From NCBI GenBank assembly GCA_020629995.1, contig JAHDCH010000024.1, forward strand, positions 1 to 17,356: 17,356 nt of DNA, given 5' to 3'. Shown here piece by piece: positions 1 to 7,938 of the stretch. The DNA is from Pseudaestuariivita sp. Its GTDB lineage: Bacteria > Pseudomonadota > Alphaproteobacteria > Rhodobacterales > Rhodobacteraceae. The first letter of the stretch is position 1, and each line of letters starts with the position of its first letter. Position numbers and translations under genes: made by a program. The notes under the pieces were generated by a model. It was not told where the DNA came from and did not search any database. It saw only the letters and a list, made by a program, of their open reading frames with translations.

Positions 1-194
1 TCGACCGGGCCCAGCTCTTCGTCCACCGCCGCGTCAGCGGCCTTGTCGATCACCGTGCTGCCCGTGCCAGCCTCATAGCGCGATCCATAGTCCAGCGTGT
101 GCACCGGCTGCGGCACCTCGCAGGCGGCGGCCACTGCCGGACCCGCGAGCGTAGCGAGCCCCCCCGCCAAAGCAAGCGCCAGCGCGCGGATCAT
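1..194 (-). CDS. algL: AlgL-like alginate lyase (PL5), N-terminal part, cut by window edge
   Basis: Only the first 64 codons lie in the window. They begin with a signal peptide (MIRALALALAGGLATLAGPAVA, cleavage near AxA). The mature start has a Cys followed by VPQP, a hydrophobic residue, then the segment LDYGSRYEAG and a later run around IDKAADAAVDEELGPV. This resembles the mature N-terminus of Pseudomonas AlgL (Cys, VPPP, a short gap, SKYEGS, then KAEKTF and a hydrophobic helix). AlgL is a periplasmic lyase that cleaves polymannuronate by beta-elimination and clears misdirected polymer. The ATG overlaps the stop of the preceding repeat-protein gene as ATGA, so it is the last visible member of the operon. 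The catalytic part lies outside the window, so activity cannot be judged. The identification leans on a short N-terminal resemblance plus context. Confidence 0.62.
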   Translation of the reverse strand, partial: MIRALALALAGGLATLAGPAVAAACEVPQPVHTLDYGSRYEAGTGSTVIDKAADAAVDEELGPV

Positions 195-2914
195 GTCCCG
201 CTCAGCCGCAACAGCCTTGCCAGACGTTCGGCCGGGCGGTCGCCCGCCGCCGCCGCCTGATCCAGCCAGACCAGCGCCCCCGGCACGTCGCGCACCACGC
301 CCAGACCATAGCCCAGCATCTCGCCATAGGCGCTCATGCCCTGCACGTGCCCGCCTTCGGCCGCCGACAGCAGCCAGCGTGCTGCCTCGGCCAGCTCGCC
401 CTTGGTGGTGGCCCGGTCGCGCAGCAACAGCCCGTATTCGGTGCGGGCGGCCACGTCTCCGCCCTGCCCCAGCTGGCGGTACAGGGTGCCCATGTCGAAC
501 CGCGACATCACGCTGTCCTGCACCGCGCGCTCGGCGCGGCGGAACTGGCCCAGCACCCAGGTCTGGTCCTGCGCCCCGCCCCGCGTCACCAGCGCCAGCA
601 GGTGATCTGCGGCAAGGCTGGGATCATAATCCTCCAGATCGGGGTTCGACGTCAGCTGATACAGCGTGCGCAGCGCGGTCAGGTCCCCGTCGGCCAGCGC
701 CCGGTCCTTGACGCCCTTGCGGTCGGGCGCCGCGCCCGTGTCATAGGCGGTCAGCTGGATGTCGCTCAGGCGCAGCTTCGACAGCACGTGCTTGCCGTGG
801 ATGGTCAGCCCGATCTGCTTCCAGCGGAACGCCTCCGCCGGATCACCCAGGATGGTGTGCGCGTCGGCCATCTCTTCGACATCCTTGGTCGAACAGTTCA
901 TCTGCTGCGCCGCGCGGTCAAAGTAATCGCCCCGCTTGTCGGGGCTGACATGCGGCAGCGCGAACATCATGGCCAGAAAGTCGCCCCGGTCCTCGATCTC
1001 CTGCTTGTATTCCTCGTAGACCGAGCGTTCGGACCTTTCTCGCGCCAGCAGGCGCGACATCAGCCGGATCGCCGCGCCCTCGCCCCGGTGCGCCGCCTGA
1101 TCCAGCAGGCGCAGGATCTCGTCGGCCACCTCGGGCACGCGGCTGTTGTCCTCGGTCAGCGCGATGGCAAGGTCCAGCGCCGTGGTCACCCCGTTGTTGA
1201 GGTAGACGCGGCGGAACAGCTCGATCGCGCGGGTCCGCTCGGCGGGGTTCGTGGCCAGCTCGAACTCCAGCTCGGCAAAGACCTCCAGCGCCTTGTCCGA
1301 CCGGTCAAGCCGTCGGGCCCAGATGCGCTGTGCCCGTTCGCTGGCGAAGGGGTCGATCTGCACCCGCTGCACGTGGCGCGCAAGGCTCTCGATCCGGCCA
1401 TCCAGCGCCTGAGACTGGATGCGCGCGATGGTCCACGGCTCCTTGTAGGGGTCCAGCGCGATCAGGTCGGTGGCCGAGATCGGCACCGTGCGGTGCTGGG
1501 TGGCCTTGTAGGCGCGCGCCCATGGGTCCGCTTCGGCCAGACGCGGCGCATTGGGCGCCTTGCAGCGATACAGGCCATCCAGCTGACCCAGCGACCCTTC
1601 CATGCCATAGCGGCTGACCGTGTCGGCCCACAGATCGGCGGCGCGGTTCAGCTGCACCGGATCGTCGCGATACCGCACCAGAATGCTGGCCAGCTCGTAC
1701 TGTCCCTCTCCATCGCCCCGGCGTGCGGCCTCCTCGAACTTTTCGCGCGCTTCGGCCTCGCCCTTCCAGCGGCCCGACTTGACCAGGATCTCCTTGCCCA
1801 GCTTGGTAAAGGCCCGGCCCGGCGCATTCGGCAGCTCGGTCACCTCTCGCAGATAGTCGAGGTACAGCCCGTCCTCGTCCGCCTCCTGCCCGTCGATGTT
1901 GACCGACAGGCGGAACAGGGGCGAGATCTGCGGCCGCTTGCTGCCCGCATCCTCTGAATGGTTGAACCCGAGGATCTCGCGCACCGCCTCGACGTCTGCG
2001 CCCGACATCTCGACCGCGGCAACCTGCCCTTCGTCCAGCGTGATGCCCCGCGCCACCGCCATCTCGAGATAGCGCAGCATCTCGGCATTGTCCTTTTCGG
2101 CGGCCGGGGCGCTCAGGTGCTGCTCCACCATGCGCCACGCCCCCCGGGCCGAGCCCATGTCGGCCGAAAAGCGCAGCCAGGCCCGCGCCACATCGCGGTT
2201 GATCGAGACGACCCCTCCGCTGAGGTATTCCTGCGCGATGCGTTCGGCCCTGCGGCACACGCCCCGGTCCATCTGGCCCAGCAGGCCGCCAAAGGCCATG
2301 GTCACGGTCAGGTCCAGCGGTGCGTCCCAGCCGGGCAGCGGCGTGCCCTGCACGTCCATCCGCACGATATCCAGCAGCGCGTTGGCATGGCCCGCAAAGG
2401 CCGCCTGACGGATCAGCTCCTGCGCGTAGGGCACATCAACCTCGACGCCTGTGCCTTCGAGGTACAGCTGCGCCAGCTGCATCTTCTGGTTGTTCAGCAG
2501 CCCCTCGGCCTGCGCGCGCAGCTGCGGCACCAGCCCCTCTGCCGTCAGCGCCTCCAGACGGCCCGCCGCGATATGCAGGTCAATCCGCGCCAGCGTCTCT
2601 TCCACGCCGGCAAACTCCGGATCGATCCGCGCCCGCCACGCGATCAGGTCACCGATAAAGGCGAACCACTGCTCGGGGCTTTCGCGGTAGAGGCGCTTGA
2701 TGTGCCGGTCGATGTACCGGATGCGCTGACGGTCGGTCAGCTCTTCGTCTCCGCCCTCGGTCTGCAGCTCATCGGGCTTGTCCTCGCCCGTGGGCGTGCA
2801 GACATTGCGCGGCTCCAGCGTGGGCGGCAAAAAGACGATGTCGATCGTCTTGGCCTGCGCCGTCAGGGGCAGCATCGCGGCCAGCGCCGCTGCGATGATA
2901 CGTTTCAGACCCAT
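191..2914 (-). CDS. Exported Sel1/TPR-repeat protein, 907 aa, AlgK-like by position
   Basis: The protein starts with a clear Sec signal (MGLKRIIAAALAAMLPLTAQA, cleavage before KTID). There is no lipobox Cys, unlike Pseudomonas AlgK, which is an outer-membrane lipoprotein of about 475 residues. Sel1-like repeats are visible at about residues 143-183 (QLAQLYLEGTGVEVD, then a helix rich in Ala), about 216-266, and most clearly in the last 88 residues (AARWLLSAAEGGHVQGM, GYGLGVVRDVPGALVWLDQA). The middle is helical and of degenerate repeat type. In alginate systems the repeat protein scaffolds the periplasmic machinery and the outer-membrane porin, so this is probably the AlgK counterpart, but orthology is not shown. 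Two in-frame ATGs lie side by side at the algX stop; I chose the second because the AGGAGG is then 7 bases away instead of 4. The 3' end overlaps algL by 4 bases. Confidence 0.85.
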   Translation of the reverse strand: MGLKRIIAAALAAMLPLTAQAKTIDIVFLPPTLEPRNVCTPTGEDKPDELQTEGGDEELTDRQRIRYIDRHIKRLYRESPEQWFAFIGDLIAWRARIDPEFAGVEETLARIDLHIAAGRLEALTAEGLVPQLRAQAEGLLNNQKMQLAQLYLEGTGVEVDVPYAQELIRQAAFAGHANALLDIVRMDVQGTPLPGWDAPLDLTVTMAFGGLLGQMDRGVCRRAERIAQEYLSGGVVSINRDVARAWLRFSADMGSARGAWRMVEQHLSAPAAEKDNAEMLRYLEMAVARGITLDEGQVAAVEMSGADVEAVREILGFNHSEDAGSKRPQISPLFRLSVNIDGQEADEDGLYLDYLREVTELPNAPGRAFTKLGKEILVKSGRWKGEAEAREKFEEAARRGDGEGQYELASILVRYRDDPVQLNRAADLWADTVSRYGMEGSLGQLDGLYRCKAPNAPRLAEADPWARAYKATQHRTVPISATDLIALDPYKEPWTIARIQSQALDGRIESLARHVQRVQIDPFASERAQRIWARRLDRSDKALEVFAELEFELATNPAERTRAIELFRRVYLNNGVTTALDLAIALTEDNSRVPEVADEILRLLDQAAHRGEGAAIRLMSRLLARERSERSVYEEYKQEIEDRGDFLAMMFALPHVSPDKRGDYFDRAAQQMNCSTKDVEEMADAHTILGDPAEAFRWKQIGLTIHGKHVLSKLRLSDIQLTAYDTGAAPDRKGVKDRALADGDLTALRTLYQLTSNPDLEDYDPSLAADHLLALVTRGGAQDQTWVLGQFRRAERAVQDSVMSRFDMGTLYRQLGQGGDVAARTEYGLLLRDRATTKGELAEAARWLLSAAEGGHVQGMSAYGEMLGYGLGVVRDVPGALVWLDQAAAAGDRPAERLARLLRLSGT

Positions 2915-4257
2915 CATGCGCCCTCCTGGCTGAGGCAGGCGATCACGCGGGGCGTGCCGCCGAACCCCTGATCGGTGCGGATGTCCACATGCGCCGCCCC
3001 TTCGCGCCACAGACCCGTCATGGGCAGATAGAACCGGCCCGTGGGCTGCTGGGCGTCGTGGCGGACCACCGTGCGTGTGCGGGTCAGCCCCGCGCGGCTG
3101 GTGAAGGTAAAGCGCGCCTCGGTCGCGGGCACCTCGCCCGCATCAAGGTACAGCGTATAGGTCTCGCCCGGGATCAGCGGGCCAAGGTCCACGCGGATGT
3201 CGCCATTGCCCGCCGTAAAGGCGGTCAGCGGTGTCCTGCACGCCGCCGGACCCTGCGCCGCCGCGACCAGCTCGGCCATGGGCTGATCTCCGAACTGCGC
3301 CAGGTTGGCCTCGATCGGCACCTCCCACACCAGAACGGCCGGACGTGCCGTCTGGAACGCGGTCGACGTCAGGTAAGACGAGATCGCCGCAAAGGCTCCG
3401 CCCCTCGGCACGGCGTAATGCTGAGTCTCGATGCCGGTGAATTCCGCCACGAACCCCGCGAAATTGGCCTCGGGGATCGAGGTCATGCTGCTGCCAACCG
3501 ATGCGATCCGGGCAAGCCGTACTCCGCCCGTGGTGGCACCTCCGAACAGCGATGTATCGGTGTTGCTGCTGCCCGCCGCGCGCTGGCTCAGGATGGTGTC
3601 CATCGCGATGACTTCGGGCCGGGGCAGATCGCTGAGGCAGGCGCGCTGGATGCGTGCGTGATCCGTGGACACGACCGGCACGGCCCCGCGCGGCGCCGAG
3701 GTGTAGACGTTGCGCGGCAGATCAGCCAGCTCGGGCACCTCCCTCAGCGCCATCGCCACGGCCTGCGCCACGCGCCGCGTGCCTTCCGTGGTCAGCCTGC
3801 GGTCGGTTGCCAGAAAGGTGGGCACCTGCGACTGGATCAGCTGTGCCCTCGCGTCTGCGGTGACCACGCCCGCTTCGCGCAGCCTGCGCACCGCATCGGT
3901 ATAGACGGTGGTGGCGATGTCGATGTCGAACCCGTAGTCCAGCGCCCCCGGCCCCAGGGCCCCCGGCATGCCCAGCGCCTTGGTCGGCACCGGCACAAAG
4001 ACCAGCGTTGTGCCCTGTGCGGCCAGTGCTTCGCTCAGCTCGGCCACATCCTCGACCGCCTGTTCGGAAATGTTGTGGAACGCGTCCAGATCGGGCTGAA
4101 TCCGGTAGAACACTCCGCCCGTGCCCTCGTGCGCGCTGGCAAAGCCTCCGTCGTCAAGATCGGTGCAGCCATAGGCCGATTGTGCCGCCGCCGGCCCCGC
4201 AACGCCAAACACCGCCCCAAAGGCGGCTGCTGCGATCCCTGCAAGATGTCGTCTCAT
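2914..4257 (-). CDS. algX: AlgX-like alginate acetylation/export protein (SGNH domain plus C-terminal CBM)
   Basis: At 447 aa with a signal peptide ending AAAQ, it is close to Pseudomonas AlgX (474 aa). The N-terminal SGNH-hydrolase-like domain shows the family pattern GVFYRIQPDLDAF, a helix, then TTLVFVPVPTKALG (about 48-96). The nucleophile motif is VGSSMTSIPEANFAGF (Ser257). The C-terminal part from about 335 resembles the AlgX carbohydrate-binding module (YTLYLDAG), and Cys pairs C31/C207 and C340/C441 are spaced like the two disulfides of AlgX. AlgX binds polymer in the periplasm and moves acetyl groups onto mannuronate. The usual Asp-x-His of the catalytic triad reads D152-R153-R154 here, so acetyl transfer may be lost. 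It follows the 256-residue exported protein by 18 bases and overlaps the next gene. AlgJ is a less likely name because of the C-terminal module. Confidence 0.85.
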   Translation of the reverse strand: MRRHLAGIAAAAFGAVFGVAGPAAAQSAYGCTDLDDGGFASAHEGTGGVFYRIQPDLDAFHNISEQAVEDVAELSEALAAQGTTLVFVPVPTKALGMPGALGPGALDYGFDIDIATTVYTDAVRRLREAGVVTADARAQLIQSQVPTFLATDRRLTTEGTRRVAQAVAMALREVPELADLPRNVYTSAPRGAVPVVSTDHARIQRACLSDLPRPEVIAMDTILSQRAAGSSNTDTSLFGGATTGGVRLARIASVGSSMTSIPEANFAGFVAEFTGIETQHYAVPRGGAFAAISSYLTSTAFQTARPAVLVWEVPIEANLAQFGDQPMAELVAAAQGPAACRTPLTAFTAGNGDIRVDLGPLIPGETYTLYLDAGEVPATEARFTFTSRAGLTRTRTVVRHDAQQPTGRFYLPMTGLWREGAAHVDIRTDQGFGGTPRVIACLSQEGA

Positions 4258-4275
4258 CGAGATGTGCCCTCACCT

Positions 4276-5046
4276 CTAGTTCGTGACCGCTCCTTCCCCG
4301 GCCTGCCAGGACCCGACCAATGCGATCAGGTTCAGCGCCGTGGTCTGAACGGACAATCTGCTCGAATTTTGCGCCCGCTCCAGAAGCCGAAGTGCCTCGG
4401 CCTCGTCGTCGCGCGTTCTTGTATCGTTTTTCAAAAGGTTGACCGCGAGGCGCAGTTCCGTGCGCCCGTCGCCCCCTTCGGCCTGCGCCAGGATGCGCGA
4501 CCTTGTCTTTTGCGACAGCGCGCCAAACAGGCGGCCTTCGCCGTTAAAGTCCACCAGCGCGTCCAGCGCCACCGCGTTGCCGCCCCATGCATAGGGGTAC
4601 AGCACGCGCATCAGCTGCCTCTTGCGCCCCGCCGGTTCGGTCTTGGGGTCCAGGTGGTGCATCGCGCGCACCATCTTGTGAAACGCCGACACGCGCCCCG
4701 CCGCGGCCGCGATCGACCCGTAATAGGCGATGTCCGAGGCGTTTTCTTTGACGCCGCGCTGCCACAGGATCTGCTGGTATTTCAGCGCGGCAAGGCTGTC
4801 CTTTCGGTCGGCCAGCGCGCGCAGGTCTTCTTCGCTGACCGGTTCCTTGGCCAGCATGGCGCGGCGTGCGTTGCGCAGGGCGCGGCTGCGCAGGTATTTC
4901 GTCTTGGTCAGGCCCCGGTCCACGACCACGGCGACATCGCGAGCCTCTTCAGCCGCGGGAATGGGGATGTTGAGGCCCTGTGCCTCGGCCCATGCGGCCA
5001 CCGGCGCGCCCATAAGGGCCGCGATCAGGATCAGGCGGCGGATCAT
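4276..5046 (-). CDS. Small exported helical-repeat (Sel1-like) protein of unknown role
   Basis: This is a 256-residue protein with an N-terminal signal (MIRRLILIAALMGAPVAAWA). No standard alginate protein matches it. The body is almost wholly helical, with short segments of degenerate Sel1/TPR character (SLAALKYQQILWQRG, DIAYYGSIAAAAGRVSAF, AWGGNAVALDALVDFNGEG). It has basic patches and no Cys, so a soluble periplasmic protein is likely. Its ATG overlaps the algG stop as ATGA and algX follows after 18 bases, which places it inside the coupled periplasmic part of the operon. By position it could be a second scaffold protein, a partner of AlgX or AlgG, or a spin-off of the larger repeat protein. 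No function is assigned. Confidence 0.85.
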   Translation of the reverse strand: MIRRLILIAALMGAPVAAWAEAQGLNIPIPAAEEARDVAVVVDRGLTKTKYLRSRALRNARRAMLAKEPVSEEDLRALADRKDSLAALKYQQILWQRGVKENASDIAYYGSIAAAAGRVSAFHKMVRAMHHLDPKTEPAGRKRQLMRVLYPYAWGGNAVALDALVDFNGEGRLFGALSQKTRSRILAQAEGGDGRTELRLAVNLLKNDTRTRDDEAEALRLLERAQNSSRLSVQTTALNLIALVGSWQAGEGAVTN

Positions 5047-6545
5047 CGGCTTGCCCCTTCGGCACAGCCCGCCTCGGGCACTGCGTCCCGTGCCACTCCG
5101 GCCGCCGTCAGAACCAGCGCATCCGCGCCCGCCGATTGCGCGAAGGCTGCGTTCTGCGGTGCCACATCGCCCGACAGGAACCGCGGCACCTGCCCGGAAA
5201 AGTCATTGCCCGCCAGCACCAGCTGCGCCGCCGTTGCGGTGGTCAGGCCTGCGCGGTTCTGGCTCAGCACGTTTCCGGCCAGCCGTGTAACCACGTCAGA
5301 TCTCTGGGCGCTGACCCAGATGCCGGTGTTGCGGTTCAGCGCGACGCGGTTGCCCTCGACGATGGCACCGCGTGCTGTGCGCACCTCGATGCCCTTCTGC
5401 CGGTTCTGGATCACCCAATTGTCCGCGATCACGCCGCAGTTGGACTTGGCAAAGATGATGCCGGTGCCGTCACGCTTCCACACCACGTTGCTCCGGATCT
5501 GCGCGCGGTGGCTGTCGAACTTGACGACAATGCCCGCACGGGTGCCGCCGAGGATCACGTTGTCCTCGATCCGCGCCCCAAAGGACCCGCGCAGCACCTG
5601 CACCGCGTTGAACTCTCCGCCCCCGAAAAACAGGTTGCCCGCGATGACGGGGCGGCCCGCGTTGGTGACGACCAGCGCCGCCTTGCGTGCGCTCCGGAAC
5701 CGGTTGTCGCGGATCTGCACATCCTGCGCCGTGTCGATCCAGACCGACCCGATCCCGTCAAACAGGTTGCCGATCAGATGCGACGTCCCGCGCCCCAGCA
5801 TCAGCCCGTTCCGGGCAATGGCGACGCCGGCGAATTTCTCGGTATGGCCAAAGCCGAGCCCGGCAAAGGTGCTCGTCTCCAGCTTGAGCTGCCCGCCGCT
5901 GCCCGCCACCACGAAGGGGCGAAAGTTGGCGTCATGCGCGTTTTCTTCTTCGGTGCCCTCGATCCGCGCGCCGGTTGTGCGCAGCGCGCCCAGCACCAGC
6001 ACAAAGGCGCCCTCGGACCGGTCCAGCCGCACGGTCTCTCCGGGCATCAGCGTCAGCTCTGCGGTATCCCAGACCACCAGCGGGCGGCTAAGCACCAGCG
6101 CGCCATCCTCGCCGATCCGCCCCGCGCCCGCCTCGAGCGCGGCGCGCGTCAGATCGGGCGCATTTGCGTGGCCCTCGCGCAGCACCAGCGCCTGCGGCAC
6201 GCCCTCGCCCTGCGCGCGCAGCACCGCCTGGTTGTCGCCCTGCCCGTGACTTTGCGAGATCATCGCCAGCGGCAACCGCATGTCCAGCATCTGGAACCTC
6301 GGCGTGCCGGTCACCGGCGCTACGGGCGCGGCGGCCGCCGTTTGCTCCTCGGGCGCTTCGGGACGCGCCAGCTGCGGCAGGTCAACCTTGGCCCATGGAT
6401 CGGTTTGCAGCTGTTTCACCAGGGCGTCCAGCGACCGTGCGAGGGCAAATGCCTCGCGGTCGGGCGCCGACAGCGCGGCCCCCGCCAACCCGGCAAACAG
6501 CGCCAGGGACGTCACGAAACACAAGGTGGACAGCGCCTTACGCAT
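5043..6545 (-). CDS. algG: AlgG-like right-handed beta-helix protein (mannuronan C5-epimerase family)
   Basis: From the ATG overlapping the algA stop by 8 bases the protein has 500 residues (Pseudomonas AlgG about 543). It starts with a signal peptide (LCFVTSLALFAGLAGAALSA). After an Ala/Pro-rich stretch (about 60-80), residues about 150-450 form a parallel beta-helix with repeated turns such as HLIGNLFDG, VQIRDNRF, PVIAGNLFFGG, ARIEDNVILGG, AQIRSNVVW, GVIADNWVIQN and AIVEGNRVALN. AlgG converts mannuronate to guluronate in the periplasm and also shields polymer from AlgL. The DPHD catalytic motif of AlgG is not present: the equivalent coil reads LVVTNAGRPVIAGN, and the nearest similar string is FDSHR at 343-347. 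Family and location are secure, while epimerase activity is doubtful. An upstream in-frame ATG at 6596 would bury the signal peptide. Confidence 0.82.
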   Translation of the reverse strand: MRKALSTLCFVTSLALFAGLAGAALSAPDREAFALARSLDALVKQLQTDPWAKVDLPQLARPEAPEEQTAAAAPVAPVTGTPRFQMLDMRLPLAMISQSHGQGDNQAVLRAQGEGVPQALVLREGHANAPDLTRAALEAGAGRIGEDGALVLSRPLVVWDTAELTLMPGETVRLDRSEGAFVLVLGALRTTGARIEGTEEENAHDANFRPFVVAGSGGQLKLETSTFAGLGFGHTEKFAGVAIARNGLMLGRGTSHLIGNLFDGIGSVWIDTAQDVQIRDNRFRSARKAALVVTNAGRPVIAGNLFFGGGEFNAVQVLRGSFGARIEDNVILGGTRAGIVVKFDSHRAQIRSNVVWKRDGTGIIFAKSNCGVIADNWVIQNRQKGIEVRTARGAIVEGNRVALNRNTGIWVSAQRSDVVTRLAGNVLSQNRAGLTTATAAQLVLAGNDFSGQVPRFLSGDVAPQNAAFAQSAGADALVLTAAGVARDAVPEAGCAEGASR

Positions 6546-7938
6546 ACTTGCTGAGATCCTCCAGCGCCGCTTCGCCCGTGACGGGCAGCGTGACAAAGAT
6601 CAGCTCGGCGTGGCCGGTGCCGCGGTTGGCGATGCGCACGTCGCGTGCTGGCGGCAGCAGATGCCTCGCGCCCGCCTCCAGCGCGGTTGTCGCGCTGCCG
6701 TCGTCCACCACCACATCGCCCGAGGCGACGATCACCTCGCGGCCCGGCTTGGCCTCGACCTTGACGATCGCGCCCGGCTTGATGTTCAGCGCCGACAGGT
6801 CCAGCCCGTCGCTTTTGACGATCTTGCGCAGGTGGCCCCACTCGTGCTCGGTGCCGGCGTGCTTTTCAGCCTCGACGCGTTCGGTCTTTTTCAGGTGCTC
6901 CGCGACCTTCTTGACCGATTGGCAATGGCCCACCTTGGTGACCAGCAGCGCGTCGTCAGTGTCGACGATGATCACGTCCGTCAGGCCCACGACCGTCACC
7001 AGCCGGTTGTCGGACCGCACCATGGTGTTCTGTGTCTCGACCGCGATCACGTCGCCCTGCAACACGTTGCCCTGCGGATCGCTCTCGCTGATGCCGTACA
7101 TCGCCGTCCACGACCCCACGTCCGACCAATCCACGTCCAGCGGTGCCAGCGCGATCTTGTCGGTTTTTTCGAACACAAGGCTCTCGGTCGGGTGGTTGTT
7201 GCACTCGGCAAAGCTGTCACCATCCAGGAACAGGCCCTCTTCGGTCTGCTCTCCTCGCTCGATCGCCTTGCGCACGTGGCCCACCGTGTCGGGGTCGACC
7301 TTGCGGTATTCCTCGATGATCGTGTCGGCTCGGAACATCGAAATGCCCGACGCCCAGTAGGCGATGTCGCTTTCCACCAGCAGGCGTGCCTTGCGGGTGG
7401 GCGGCTTTTCGACAAAACGCTCGACCGCGTGCAGCCCGTTCATCCCCACGATGGGGCCCGCGTCGGTGATGTAGCCAAAGCCCGTTTCGGCATAGCGCGG
7501 CTTGATCCCGAAGGTGATGATATAGCCCGCGTCGGCGGCCTGTTTCATCGCGCGGATCGTGGCGTTGATGTCTCCGTCGATCACGTGGTCGGACGGGACC
7601 ACCAGCATGACCGCTCCGGGGTCTTCCTCGGCCAGTACCAGCGCTGCGGCCAGCACTGCGGGACCCGTGTTGCGCCCCATGGGTTCGAGGATGATGCGCG
7701 CATCCGTGTCGATGTCGTCCAGCTGGCCCTGCAGCGTCCGGCGATGCCGGGCCGAAGACACGACGACGGGCTGGGCAAAGCCGTGCCCGGTGTGCCGCCC
7801 GATGGCCGACTGGAAAAAGCTGGGCGTGCCCGCTCCGCCAACCCGCTGGAACTGCTTGGGGCTTTGCGTGCGCGACACGGGCCACAGGCGCGTGCCGTTG
7901 CCGCCACAGATGACAAGCGGATGGATCAAAGCGCTCAT
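6538..7938 (-). CDS. algA: Mannose-1-phosphate guanylyltransferase (AlgA-type) with degenerate isomerase domain
   Basis: The 466-residue length matches AlgA/XanB-type bifunctional enzymes. The nucleotidyltransferase domain has the signature GGNGTRLWPVSR (12-23) followed by SPKQF, ILEPMGRNTGPA (83-94) and FVEKP (175-179). It makes GDP-mannose from mannose-1-phosphate and GTP in the cytoplasm, the substrate of AlgD. The C-terminal cupin (about 365-455) begins like the isomerase half (EWGHLRKI, then IKPGA) but lacks the QxHxxRxEHW ligand motif; the run after PGA is IVKVEAKPGREVIVASGDV, and the second His position is Val. Fructose-6-phosphate isomerisation must therefore come from another enzyme. 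The ATG overlaps the alg44 stop as ATGA. The gene sits mid-operon, unlike the terminal algA of Pseudomonas. Confidence 0.93.
   Translation of the reverse strand: MSALIHPLVICGGNGTRLWPVSRTQSPKQFQRVGGAGTPSFFQSAIGRHTGHGFAQPVVVSSARHRRTLQGQLDDIDTDARIILEPMGRNTGPAVLAAALVLAEEDPGAVMLVVPSDHVIDGDINATIRAMKQAADAGYIITFGIKPRYAETGFGYITDAGPIVGMNGLHAVERFVEKPPTRKARLLVESDIAYWASGISMFRADTIIEEYRKVDPDTVGHVRKAIERGEQTEEGLFLDGDSFAECNNHPTESLVFEKTDKIALAPLDVDWSDVGSWTAMYGISESDPQGNVLQGDVIAVETQNTMVRSDNRLVTVVGLTDVIIVDTDDALLVTKVGHCQSVKKVAEHLKKTERVEAEKHAGTEHEWGHLRKIVKSDGLDLSALNIKPGAIVKVEAKPGREVIVASGDVVVDDGSATTALEAGARHLLPPARDVRIANRGTGHAELIFVTLPVTGEAALEDLSKYA

Noticed and set aside
347..1957. Plus-strand open frame antisense to the repeat protein
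   Set aside because: High Arg/Gln/His content, no start signal and no recognisable fold; the minus strand encodes Sel1 repeats with a signal peptide.
2989..6249. Very long plus-strand open frame (1086 codons)
   Set aside because: It runs antisense to algX, the small exported protein and algG, which have clear domains, signal peptides and ribosome sites. Its translation is rich in Arg, Pro and Ala with no domain pattern, as expected from GC-rich antisense DNA.
6538..6846. Frameshift as the cause of the missing AlgA isomerase motif
   Set aside because: The C-terminal frame continues with cupin-like landmarks (PGA, SGDVVV, N-x-G) to a stop that overlaps algG normally, so residues were substituted, not shifted.
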